From a virus, in IMG/VR virus record IMGVR_UViG_3300031772_000117, positions 1-37,600 of that record: a stretch of 37,600 nucleotides of DNA. One strand, given 5' to 3'. The notes under the pieces were generated by a model. It worked only from the letters and a program-made list of their open reading frames with translations. It was not told where the DNA came from and did no database searches. The first letter of the stretch is position 1; every line of letters starts with the position of its first letter. Positions 29,310 through 37,600 of the stretch are shown in pieces. Made by a program: the position numbers and the translations under genes.

Positions 29310-32300
29310 TATCTACCTCGTTCTAAAATTATAGGTTCTAAGTATATCGGGAATGACGATGTACTACTTGATGACGGATTCCAGCCGTTCGCCCTTGCCG
29401 TACATTTCGGTATCCCGTTACTCGCCCCGTTACTCACAAGAGTTCCTGACCAGTTGTAAGCGTTGCTCCCCCTTACGTTCTGGTATATCATACGGAAAGG
29501 GTACAGCTTAGCCCCATCCCATGCGGCATTACCTACTTGGGCAAAGTTAAAGGACATGGTGTAAATCTCTGTTCCGGCTACATTCCTACCAACAATGAGT
29601 TCAAAGTATTCTCCTGAATAATACATAGTAGAAGTCGTATTACTTGCTCCGTCACCAGTAGCATTATCCATATCAGTGCTCCCACTCGGAACCACAAACC
29701 AATTACCGAAAGGGAAGTTGTACCATGAAGGGTGTAGGCCTATTAGCTGGTCGAACTGTATATCATTCTCAAGATTCTTAAAGAACGTGGCTAGTTTCTG
29801 CAAGAAGTATGGTAAGGATACTTCGGCCTTATCGATATTCTCAAATACAAACGAGGCATTCGTTGCCTGAATAGCTTGGTTGTTTACACCCGATATAAAG
29901 AAAGAATCTTGGTATATAGAGGTTGGAAATGTTGAGGCTGTTAGGTCAAAGCCCTTTTTTACATTCCAGTTAGTCATATTTACCGTTCTTCCTCCGAACC
30001 TGCCCATCAGATCGTTACCAGAATACCAGATGTCACCGTCTGTCGGTGCGGAAACCGCTACCCCTGCGGGAACGTTTAGTCCAGCCATTCCAGATGTTGA
30101 CGCCGCAACCTTGAACACGTTGATGCAAGTCGTGACTTTATCATTTACGCGTCCGGTTAGCGCCCAGTAGGTATTTGCGCTATCGTAGGTATACTTTGAG
30201 CGGGTAGCTGTATAGACTGTTCCATTAGTTGGGGTCTGTGGGAAATTGAAGTCGTCTATTTTCTCAGCGATTCCATCGTTTTCCATCCAAGCGTAGATAG
30301 CCGGAACTTGACTTACCCTACGGTATAGCATGCTTTTGTTCAGTGTGGTATCATACCAGCTTGTAGGTGCGTACACCTGTGGTAATGGTGTCGTATTCGC
30401 ATCTCTGACGGTTTTAGTGATTGTATTAGTCAGGGTCAGTAATTGTACCTCAGCATCTCGAACCCAATACATATTTGTGTTGTCGTAAGTGTATTTCTTT
30501 CCACGTGGCGAAGTATACTGATTACCCCCCGCTGGACTTACCGGAACTCCTGCACCATATAAATACTCTTCATCCCCGTCATCCTCAAACCACTCAGAAA
30601 CCCCCAAAGAAACAAGTCTATACAATAGAATCTTGTTTAGATCAGTTGCGTGGTATTTAACAGGTGTAAACTGTGGAGGGGTTGGCTTGCTTCCAAGAAT
30701 ACGTTCACTTAAAGTCACGGTTACCACAACCCCCGGAATCTCGGACAACAACGCCAGTCTTCCGCTTGTCGGCGGTAGGTCATAGGTGTTGGTTGTTGCC
30801 GTAGGTACGTTGGCTGCGCTTAACTTAAAGTTGGCAGTAGCATCCGACAGTTTGGCCACGGTGAATTTTGTATCTGTGAAGACGTTTTCACCAATAAAAG
30901 TATTGGCCGTGGTTGGAGCCAGCACAGTTTTGTAGGTACCATCCCCAAAAAACGCCTTGTCTCTATCGGCTATTACTGCGGCGGGAACTGTTCCGGTTAC
31001 GCCGTTGGTTGTTGGTGTAGCACCGACATAGATTCCGGGTATTGACATCGGAACGGCTGAAACTCCTGCGATAATAGGGATTAACTTAGCATTATTAGCC
31101 GCAATAGAAGCCGCTAAATCAGTAGTGGCCTTAATCATTACGATTGATGCCGCATGATACGAACCTTCGAGTATGGCTAACGTATTGGCTGCATACTGTG
31201 GGGGTTCCGCAGCTATTGCATCCGCAAGACTGGAGTATTCAGCAACTCCATACACTACCATCCACGAACCTGAAACAGGGAAAATATACAGCTCCTGTTT
31301 GGAAAATTTGGAGTTATTGGATAGGGCTGTTACCGTTGTTCCTACCGTATAGTTTAAAGGGTCCAGTGATGTTTTGGCAATTGTTGTGTTCAACCCATTC
31401 ACAATGTAGGAGTATGTCGTTCTTGGGTTCTCTACGGGGTCAGAGTGTATATTTTCACTTCCGTAAGTGTCCTCGGCGTGGTACCTCCAAGAGCTACCTG
31501 CCAGTTTGGTTAACCTCAGTGCGTTAGTCGGTGCAAGTGTGTTTCCCGATACAGAAAAACTACCTTTTGCCATCATATAATCTTGAAATGCTGCCAATAC
31601 GCCCCACGTAGGATTTTCGTAGCTATCCATATTTGTGATAATCGGCCCCGCACCAGACGAATTTCGTATTCTACCAAGTACCGCAATACCCCTCCTGTCT
31701 ATTGGGCTGAAGCTATCGGCAATGACTATCTCTAATGCGCCGTTAATATCTTTGCGTAATCCCACCCATTTAGAACGGTTTGTCCCTAGTACTCCAGCGG
31801 AAGATACCAAAGCCACGCTCCAAGATAGTAACGTTTTAGTAGGTGCGTCAGGATCTACAGGGTAGTCGACTAATTGGACTTTTCCGGGGGCGATGTCAAA
31901 CTTGGTATTGTCCAAAGCATTGACCGTAAGCGCGGCACCTTTAATCCATCCTGTAACCTCGTTGGACAACAGAGCTTGCTTACTCTTGGTAATCAGTTCA
32001 TCCCTCGTAAACTGGTCTAAGGTGATAACACTATAAGGCATAAAATCTACGCCAACGGTATGCCCTAGTACTCTGGTAAGAGCTGGGAATTTGATCGTTA
32101 TTCTATACTGGTTGTTAGGTAAAATCCAGAATGGACGGTTAGACTTCAATTCAACTGCTCCCGGAGCAAACGGCTGCTTACTAAAGCCGTTATGGTACTC
32201 AAGGTCAGTCTTAGAATAGTAGTTATACACACCTGTTGAGATGTTGTAGGCTTTCAACTGGTAATCTGTGATAGAATCAAGCAGTTTAATAGCTATTTTA

Positions 32301-33904
32301 GTTATACTTGAAGATAGTGTTACCGCTGGTGTTAAGAATGAATATTCCAGTATGGCTTGGTTCTCATCAAATAGGTTTTGTATTTCTGTGACTATGCCCC
32401 GAACCGGATTGATTAAACAAGTAATGTTCTCACTGCCGGAAACACCAATAAACGTACGGTTTGGGTCACCGAAACTAATACTGTTGTCAGAGGTTGCACG
32501 TCCGCAAATTTTAGCCTCGTAACCATCAGCCGCTTTTTCCAAAGCTAATACACCGAGTTCCGCAAGCACTAAATTATCATGTTTAGCATGAATGCCAAGT
32601 TCGGCGGTTGTCGTCCAGTCCTGAGTAACGGCGTCAAAAGCGTCTACATGTAACTGATCATTTTCGCCTTGAGTTATTTTGTAATCTCCAGCCCCAAAGC
32701 CGGGCGTCGCCATATTCTTCTTAAGCGTGACTTCTTCACCGATTAGAGGTTGTTCGTCTACCCATTCCCTTGTAGCTATGGTTTCTTCCATATCCAGAAC
32801 ACCAGACAGGTAAGTGAAAGGTACCACGTTACCCAAATAACCACTTTGTGAGGTTTCAATAGTAACTTCGTACTCTACTCCGGCTCTTAGATACAGGTTA
32901 CCCTTTAGTAGTACGTTCACGTCTCCGGTCTCAGCTTGTGTAAGTTCGTCCTTTAGTAGTACACCCCCTGTTGCCGCAAATTCTGCGTCGCCCATTGACT
33001 TGTATACAAATACACCACCGACGGCAGTTTTTACCATCAAACGTGCCTTAGTCGGAGTATACAGCTTGTGCAATATTCTAAGTACTTGCCAATCCGTTAA
33101 GGCTGTGAAAGTTTGAGAGAAAACCGCGCCTGTTAGTTGCTGTGAGTAATCAGCATTTAGAGAAGCTGTATTCGCTACTCCCGGATACGATGTCCTTAAG
33201 CCGTCTCTTGCGTTAGCGGTTAGGTACATTCGATAATCTGAATCACCATATGAATTTTCGTGTGGCTCTCCGGTAAGTCCCCATATTTGACGCAAATGTC
33301 CGTCTTCCGCTTGGTAGGCAATCTCATTTATTGCTCCGGTATAGGAGTATTTAACAATGAACTTATCTGAGAGAATAGAACCCCCGAATATGCCAATGTC
33401 CTCCCATACGTTGCCGTTAAATCTTTGAATCTTACAGTATTGTACATCCTTGATAATACGTAGATCAAACATTACTGGGGAGGCTCCTGCACCTTCTCTA
33501 AAATACAGTATTCCACCAACGACACCAATTCCGGTACCTCCACCACTTCCGGCAACTACTGCCGCAAGGGATCCAATGACTACTGTACCTACAAATTTCT
33601 CAGAACTGTAAATCGTAACTGTCCCTGCGTCATCTACGGTGTAATCAGTAACAATACTGTGATTTACACCAGAAAGATCAGTTCTCCCGATGAACGCTAA
33701 GAGTGTTTTAGTTATGGGCTGCAAGTGTGTTGTTGCTGGAATGGTAATTGAGTAGTCCGGTGTCGCTCCCACCCAGTCCGTTGTCGAAAACGGTGTTGAG
33801 TACTCCGGTGTTGAAGTTCCGCCACCGCCACCGCTTCCACCGCCTAAAGGTAAACCCCCTACGATACGGTTACCCACCCCGCCTTTTCGTGTCCAAATAA
33901 TCAT
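29309..33904 (-). CDS. very large tail fibre / adhesin protein
   Basis: 1531 residues. A Gly-rich N-terminal linker (about 17-30) is followed by beta-rich domains. Near 960 it has GVTGTVPAAVIADRDKAFFGDGTYK, a pattern common in phage fibres. About 1073-1152 and 1169-1247 are two copies of one domain (LNK-x-LLYR-V ... W-x-EDDG ... KYTYD-x-N-x-YW). The C-terminal 200 residues are a separate beta domain (DNATGDGASNTTSTMYYSG ... IYLEPIILERG). Probably the host-recognition fibre. Confidence 0.8.
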   Translation of the reverse strand: MIIWTRKGGVGNRIVGGLPLGGGSGGGGGTSTPEYSTPFSTTDWVGATPDYSITIPATTHLQPITKTLLAFIGRTDLSGVNHSIVTDYTVDDAGTVTIYSSEKFVGTVVIGSLAAVVAGSGGGTGIGVVGGILYFREGAGASPVMFDLRIIKDVQYCKIQRFNGNVWEDIGIFGGSILSDKFIVKYSYTGAINEIAYQAEDGHLRQIWGLTGEPHENSYGDSDYRMYLTANARDGLRTSYPGVANTASLNADYSQQLTGAVFSQTFTALTDWQVLRILHKLYTPTKARLMVKTAVGGVFVYKSMGDAEFAATGGVLLKDELTQAETGDVNVLLKGNLYLRAGVEYEVTIETSQSGYLGNVVPFTYLSGVLDMEETIATREWVDEQPLIGEEVTLKKNMATPGFGAGDYKITQGENDQLHVDAFDAVTQDWTTTAELGIHAKHDNLVLAELGVLALEKAADGYEAKICGRATSDNSISFGDPNRTFIGVSGSENITCLINPVRGIVTEIQNLFDENQAILEYSFLTPAVTLSSSITKIAIKLLDSITDYQLKAYNISTGVYNYYSKTDLEYHNGFSKQPFAPGAVELKSNRPFWILPNNQYRITIKFPALTRVLGHTVGVDFMPYSVITLDQFTRDELITKSKQALLSNEVTGWIKGAALTVNALDNTKFDIAPGKVQLVDYPVDPDAPTKTLLSWSVALVSSAGVLGTNRSKWVGLRKDINGALEIVIADSFSPIDRRGIAVLGRIRNSSGAGPIITNMDSYENPTWGVLAAFQDYMMAKGSFSVSGNTLAPTNALRLTKLAGSSWRYHAEDTYGSENIHSDPVENPRTTYSYIVNGLNTTIAKTSLDPLNYTVGTTVTALSNNSKFSKQELYIFPVSGSWMVVYGVAEYSSLADAIAAEPPQYAANTLAILEGSYHAASIVMIKATTDLAASIAANNAKLIPIIAGVSAVPMSIPGIYVGATPTTNGVTGTVPAAVIADRDKAFFGDGTYKTVLAPTTANTFIGENVFTDTKFTVAKLSDATANFKLSAANVPTATTNTYDLPPTSGRLALLSEIPGVVVTVTLSERILGSKPTPPQFTPVKYHATDLNKILLYRLVSLGVSEWFEDDGDEEYLYGAGVPVSPAGGNQYTSPRGKKYTYDNTNMYWVRDAEVQLLTLTNTITKTVRDANTTPLPQVYAPTSWYDTTLNKSMLYRRVSQVPAIYAWMENDGIAEKIDDFNFPQTPTNGTVYTATRSKYTYDSANTYWALTGRVNDKVTTCINVFKVAASTSGMAGLNVPAGVAVSAPTDGDIWYSGNDLMGRFGGRTVNMTNWNVKKGFDLTASTFPTSIYQDSFFISGVNNQAIQATNASFVFENIDKAEVSLPYFLQKLATFFKNLENDIQFDQLIGLHPSWYNFPFGNWFVVPSGSTDMDNATGDGASNTTSTMYYSGEYFELIVGRNVAGTEIYTMSFNFAQVGNAAWDGAKLYPFRMIYQNVRGSNAYNWSGTLVSNGASNGIPKCTARANGWNPSSSSTSSFPIYLEPIILERGR

Positions 33905-33906
33905 TA

Positions 33907-34146
33907 CTACCCCGCCTCTACAATTATGGTCACGCCTTCGCCTTTTGCGTACAAGGTGTCGGTTGCGCTTGTGCTGAATGCCTGATCTCCGGGCACAACT
34001 ATGCCCTTGTTTGCGGTTGCATCTGCTTGCGCTGTGTTAAGGGAGAGTTTACCTGCCCCTTTCACCTCCTCGATGTCTATTCCGCAAACGCCCACGCCTA
34101 CGGGTTGCCAACTACCCGTTAACTGGTACTTCGTTCTTATTCCCAC
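33907..34146 (-). CDS. small structural protein of the fibre block
   Basis: 79 residues from a GTG at 34146, with GGAGG 6 bases upstream inside the portal gene; it overlaps the portal end by 35 bases. KYQLTGSWQPVG at the start and DTLYAKGEGVTIIVEAG at the end give an all-beta impression. Possibly a decoration or fibre-attachment protein; identity unknown. Confidence 0.6.
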   Translation of the reverse strand: MGIRTKYQLTGSWQPVGVGVCGIDIEEVKGAGKLSLNTAQADATANKGIVVPGDQAFSTSATDTLYAKGEGVTIIVEAG

Positions 34147-35662
34147 TTTCGGCCTCCGTCATTATTTTTTGAATTTCTGCCTGAATTGAGGCATCTCTTT
34201 TTAATTGTCTTAGATTGCTGCGGGCATTTGAGCCATTTAATTCCATACACGCTTGTTTTCGTGATACTAACCCGCTGTTTATCTGCTCAATATAAGCCTT
34301 CGTTGTTTGCAGTGTGTTCATTGTCGGTTGTATCGCGCCTACCCATTCCGCACAGACCCAAGCATAGTAAACCTCGTATTGTGTGGGGTCATATTTTGCC
34401 TCACGGAAACCTTTAGCCACTATTTTTCCTTGATTAACAAGTGATAGAAAAACTTCTTCGTAAAAAGGTTGGCAACACTCTTGAGAAAAGAATGTACGCA
34501 TCTTAGTAAGATAGGTTTTGAAGTCGTTTAACTCCGCTTGACTTGCAGAATAATTGCTTGAATACTGTGACATTAGTTTTGCTGGGGGAACCTCTAATTG
34601 CCAAGCAATACCGGACAGTATACATCTTTCAAATTCTGGAAAATTTAATTCGGTACCTTTGTTGTCAAAGCCTACAGGTTCTTCACCAACAGCCAAGTTT
34701 TCGATAATCATTCCGGGGGACATTCCAGCAACTCCGACTTCTCTTTGAGTTCCTGTATCGGAAGTCACGGTAACCGTGTCTTTTAATACTGCTCCGCCTG
34801 ACATTGGCCTAGTAGGTATGCTATCTGCCGAACGCTTGATGAAGATCGTCAAAAGCGAGCTTATAAGGGCTTTCCGTTGCGCTGAATCTCTGTATTTATC
34901 AATTTCTTTCAGTGATTGTAGGATAGCGGATAACAGCGGCACTCCACGGGTTCGGTTAAGCCTTTTTGCTCCACCGTACACCATCCAAGCGAGTTTTCGG
35001 CCGCTGGTTGTGTAAGCAGGTAGCCGTTTGTGTGTTCCGTCTTTCTGCATGATGTAAAACGCTACTTGCGCACCGCTGGCATCTAACTCAACGCCATCAA
35101 AAACGTTGCCATCTGCCCATTTGTCCACAGGTGTAGAGATCGAAGACGCCGAAATAGTTTGAATGCAAGGCAACCCAGAAGCGTTTACCCGACTCACTAC
35201 TAATATATCACCGTCAATAATAGACTCTGTACGGATGTCGCAAAGTATCGCACCAAATGACTTTTCACGCTTATAGTCACACAATTTGGGTGCCCACTGC
35301 CAAACCTCAAAGTGATCCTCCATCCCTTCACACCAGTCTTCTACTTCATCGTCATTCATATCAAGTATGGTCTTCTTTGGGCTACATGCAAGGGAAAACC
35401 CCGTGTTAATCTCGTGGGTCACGAGTCTCTTGATAATACCTGCGGCGTATGGGTTACTTAGGAACAGAGCGGAAGAACGTGCACGTAATGCCACGTAGTC
35501 CTCAAGAAATTCTTCTGTAGAACCGAAGCCCCCTAGGAACTTCTCGCCATCAAAAGTGCGTTGCTGGAAGTTACCACTTGGTGGCTGTACGTACGCCGAT
35601 TGTGGTCGGTCGCTTTTACCCGTGATCTTAGATTTAAATTTGTGGTATAGCTCCACTACCAT
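34112..35662 (-). CDS. portal protein (lambda B family)
   Basis: 516 residues. Landmarks: ALRARSSALFLSNPYAAGIIKRLVTHEINTG near 55, FEVWQ, SIIDGDILVVSR and RLNRTRGVPLLSAILQSLKEIDKY near 236-255. GAVLKDTVTV and the AWQLEVPPAKLMSQYSSNYSAS box near 355-375 follow. Forms the dodecameric DNA gate at one capsid vertex and docks the terminase. It overlaps the head-tail joining gene upstream by 7 bases. Confidence 0.93.
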   Translation of the reverse strand: MVVELYHKFKSKITGKSDRPQSAYVQPPSGNFQQRTFDGEKFLGGFGSTEEFLEDYVALRARSSALFLSNPYAAGIIKRLVTHEINTGFSLACSPKKTILDMNDDEVEDWCEGMEDHFEVWQWAPKLCDYKREKSFGAILCDIRTESIIDGDILVVSRVNASGLPCIQTISASSISTPVDKWADGNVFDGVELDASGAQVAFYIMQKDGTHKRLPAYTTSGRKLAWMVYGGAKRLNRTRGVPLLSAILQSLKEIDKYRDSAQRKALISSLLTIFIKRSADSIPTRPMSGGAVLKDTVTVTSDTGTQREVGVAGMSPGMIIENLAVGEEPVGFDNKGTELNFPEFERCILSGIAWQLEVPPAKLMSQYSSNYSASQAELNDFKTYLTKMRTFFSQECCQPFYEEVFLSLVNQGKIVAKGFREAKYDPTQYEVYYAWVCAEWVGAIQPTMNTLQTTKAYIEQINSGLVSRKQACMELNGSNARSNLRQLKRDASIQAEIQKIMTEAESGNKNEVPVNG

Positions 35663-35904
35663 GCTGGCCTCGCGATCAAAGGTTGGTTATTAGCGGGGAG
35701 CATGCCCTCCAACGTAATAAGTAACCCATACGCCGCCAGCATCGAGGTTTGGATCTCTTGAATGTTGGAACGTGTCACCGTCTGGCGTGATTGCCCTGTG
35801 TCTAGGGTATAACTCTCCGCACCAGCTAAGATCGTGCTGATAGCGGTTTCGTACTTGAGGATAATAGCCTTGTTAGCTGCTATCCTCTCTTCCAGAAATG
35901 TCAT
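35656..35904 (-). CDS. head-tail joining protein, gpW-like
   Basis: 82 residues. Two helices flank YTLDTGQSRQTVTRSNI (about 52-68), a segment typical of small proteins between terminase and portal in lambda-type head modules. Its SD (TAGAGGAG) is good. Confidence 0.7.
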   Translation of the reverse strand: MTFLEERIAANKAIILKYETAISTILAGAESYTLDTGQSRQTVTRSNIQEIQTSMLAAYGLLITLEGMLPANNQPLIARPAW

Positions 35905-35931
35905 TTTTATACTCCTCTAATTTAAGAAAAT

Positions 35932-35960
35932 AATATAAGCTATAATACAGATAATTACAA
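35932..35960 (-). promoter_or_regulatory. weak candidate promoter before the joining/portal genes
   Basis: Minus-strand TTGTAA (35960-35955), 17-bp spacer, TATATT (35937-35932). The -35 overlaps the terminase stop codon. The -10 and spacing match the other promoters; the -35 matches at four of six bases. Confidence 0.4.
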
Positions 35961-37600
35961 GTAAAATAGTTGTTCTTTTTCGCAAGCTTCCCAGAATAGC
36001 ATCCAATTAACCGTTTCCAGCTTCCAGATTTCAATACAACGCTCGTAACAAATGATGTCCAGAGCCGCCATATTATACACCGTTAAATCCCACAATTCAT
36101 TTGCGGAACCGGACGGACGGAACCATTCGAAGCCGAGGACTTTCTTTGTGGCTTTCTCTAGCTTCTCACGCTTGTATTCTACTGTTAATTCTTTTAGCTG
36201 TGCGGTTGAGGTGTTCTCCGGTGCGTTGAAATGGTCACGGGGTTGTAACTGTGCTTCTGTAGGTTCCTCCACGTAATCCCAAGAACGTTTTAACGATGCC
36301 GATAGACGGTCTTTGTACAAACTTACTACAATACCGCATGTCCTGCCACCCATTTCGTTGACCTGTATACTGAAATTTCTAATCCTCGCCACCTTGCTTG
36401 TCGTGTCTATACCTTTGATTGCATATACGCCTCGGTCAAACATTGCGCAGAATCTCACTACCGTATCGTAGTGGTATCCGGCATCTACAAGGGTCATACG
36501 TATTCGGTATTTTTTGCCGTCGTCAGCGCAATACTCCTTATTCAGTACTATGTCAGCCAGATCCCCCCAGCAAGAATTAGATAAATCCTCTGTCTTAGTG
36601 GAGCCGGACTCGGTAACCCCTGTTAGTGTGATGTAGTCTATGATGTAACTACGGGCGTGCTTTGTCCAGCCCATTATTACGACTTTCAGGAATTCACCGT
36701 GGACATCCACCGCCGCAGTGACAAGAAGTATTTCGGATTCTGAATATTTTTTTGCAAATCTGTTTGGTATTTGCCCAAACAAGTACGGTCTTCTATGCAT
36801 GCTGACAGCTTCTTCCCCGACACGATCAAAGGCCGCTGCAAAAGATGCCCCAAGAACGTTATTGTAGAAGGCTTGTAGTAACCCAAGGTCACGGGGGCGA
36901 TTGTTTTGAACATCCCAAGCATCCAACCACTCTTGCACCGCTGCCGCCCAAGGGTAAAATGTCGGGGGGGCGTACAGACCGGATAAGTCAAATGAGCGTG
37001 TGTCGGGGTGTTTCGGTATTGCCGTTGCTTTCCAGTATGCCCCGTTAGGCTTTTCTTCGCAGGCTTCTGGTAGCATGTTTATCTTGTCATCGTTACAGTG
37101 TTCTCCGCCACAGTTCTCACACACATACACCACGGAATCAATGTCAAGCATGCCGTCGTCCCTGTACCTCCATTTTATACCAAATTCGTGGCCTTTCTCC
37201 TTGTTGATTCCGTGCCATCTCAAAACTTGGTGAAAGCCACAGTGTTTGCAGGGGACCATGTAGTAACATTGGTCACCGGACTCAAATAACTCGTCAATTT
37301 TAGATTGATTCTTAATCAGTGGCGTGGACACACAGAATATTTTCCGTGTCAGATAATATGCTTTAGTACGGGAATCGAAAATCTTTTTCGGGTCACCGTC
37401 CTTCCCTATTATGAGCGGCCAGCCAGATATTTCATCTTGAAGCATGAACTGAATAGAGATAGAACGCCCTTTGTTTGGGTTACGAGCACCTGAGGGCACG
37501 AGGTACCCTCCCCCTTCCCACTCCATTTTCTTATCAGTCTTTCCGGTCTTACGACTGTTACCCTCATCAACTGAGCGTAACAGTCGTAAGACCGGAAAGA
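35955..37600 (-). CDS. terminase large subunit, GpA family (5' partial)
   Basis: The reading frame is open to the window end; the ATG at 37526 is internal, because the codons before it (GNSRKTGKTDKK) continue the family pattern. Visible are the ATPase end (GGGYLVPSGARNPNKG, then Walker B-like QDEISGWP), a zinc region (CKHCGF ... CENCGGEHC) and the nuclease domain (AAVDVHGEFLKVVIMGW, TLVDAGYHYDTVV). The Walker A part lies beyond the window. It packages DNA into proheads through the portal. The upstream end is disturbed by the terminal inverted repeat. Confidence 0.9.
   Translation of the reverse strand, partial: FPVLRLLRSVDEGNSRKTGKTDKKMEWEGGGYLVPSGARNPNKGRSISIQFMLQDEISGWPLIIGKDGDPKKIFDSRTKAYYLTRKIFCVSTPLIKNQSKIDELFESGDQCYYMVPCKHCGFHQVLRWHGINKEKGHEFGIKWRYRDDGMLDIDSVVYVCENCGGEHCNDDKINMLPEACEEKPNGAYWKATAIPKHPDTRSFDLSGLYAPPTFYPWAAAVQEWLDAWDVQNNRPRDLGLLQAFYNNVLGASFAAAFDRVGEEAVSMHRRPYLFGQIPNRFAKKYSESEILLVTAAVDVHGEFLKVVIMGWTKHARSYIIDYITLTGVTESGSTKTEDLSNSCWGDLADIVLNKEYCADDGKKYRIRMTLVDAGYHYDTVVRFCAMFDRGVYAIKGIDTTSKVARIRNFSIQVNEMGGRTCGIVVSLYKDRLSASLKRSWDYVEEPTEAQLQPRDHFNAPENTSTAQLKELTVEYKREKLEKATKKVLGFEWFRPSGSANELWDLTVYNMAALDIICYERCIEIWKLETVNWMLFWEACEKEQLFYL
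37538..37600 (+). repeat. perfect 23-bp inverted repeat ending exactly at the window end
   Basis: Left arm 37538-37560 and right arm 37578-37600 are exact reverse complements, with a 17-base loop (CCCTCATCAACTGAGCG) in which CTCA/TGAG can pair further. It lies inside the terminase coding region and most likely reflects a chimeric fold-back at a contig end. Confidence 0.9.

Noticed and set aside
37538-37600. Phage telomere or cos-type end
   Set aside because: The inverted repeat interrupts the terminase frame and ends at the exact last base, which fits an assembly fold-back better.
1-37600. tRNA, rRNA, transposase, integrase and repressor genes
   Set aside because: I saw no cloverleaf-like segment with a matching acceptor stem, and no protein with such motifs; without a computed scan, a short or odd tRNA could be missed.

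Overview
The window is part of the genome of a tailed double-stranded DNA bacteriophage with a contractile (myovirus) tail. It is open at both ends. Base 1 falls inside a cysteine-repeat gene, and the last bases fall inside the large-terminase gene. The head genes belong to lambda-type families (GpA terminase, lambda-type portal, S49 protease, gpD, capsid E). The tail genes follow the Mu series: tube, sheath, gpN, gp44/P, gp45, gp46, gp47 and gp48. Sigma-70-like promoters and the type of DNA polymerase suggest a Gram-negative bacterial host, but nothing here names it. I saw no integrase, repressor, tRNA or CRISPR array, and no endolysin or small terminase.

Left arm, 1-12541, plus strand, early genes. 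It opens with three tandem paralogues (2-622, 696-1169, 1171-1485) whose products are long uninterrupted runs of x-x-Cys triplets. Next is a replication block: a Cas4-like DUF2800 nuclease, a DUF2815 ssDNA-binding protein and a family A DNA polymerase. It also holds two related Cys-motif proteins of unknown role. A set of small, often Cys-rich and translationally coupled proteins follows, together with a cytosine-C5 DNA methyltransferase. A possible sliding-clamp-like protein ends the arm. Transcription units start at near-identical TTGACA-N17-TATATT (or TATCTT) promoters. Two of these sit in an exactly duplicated 93-bp terminator-promoter-RBS cassette.

Right arm, 12542-37600, minus strand, structural genes read right to left. 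The order is terminase, head-tail joining protein and portal; then a small structural protein and a block of very large fibre/adhesin genes; then a terminator and a small lysis-like membrane cluster. A promoter follows, then protease with nested scaffold, decoration protein, major capsid protein, connectors, sheath and tube. The series continues with the tail chaperone (with a -1 frameshift extension), tape measure and gpN, then a terminator and promoter, the baseplate proteins and a small fibre-like protein. The two arms converge with no bases between their stop codons.

The most notable points are the Cys-triplet gene family, including a TGA at a cysteine position in the third copy, and a 500-nt second reading frame inside the methyltransferase. 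Others are the frameshift and terminator-like structures around the tail chaperone, the fibre/lysis block sitting inside the head operon, and a perfect inverted repeat at the right end that looks like an assembly fold-back.
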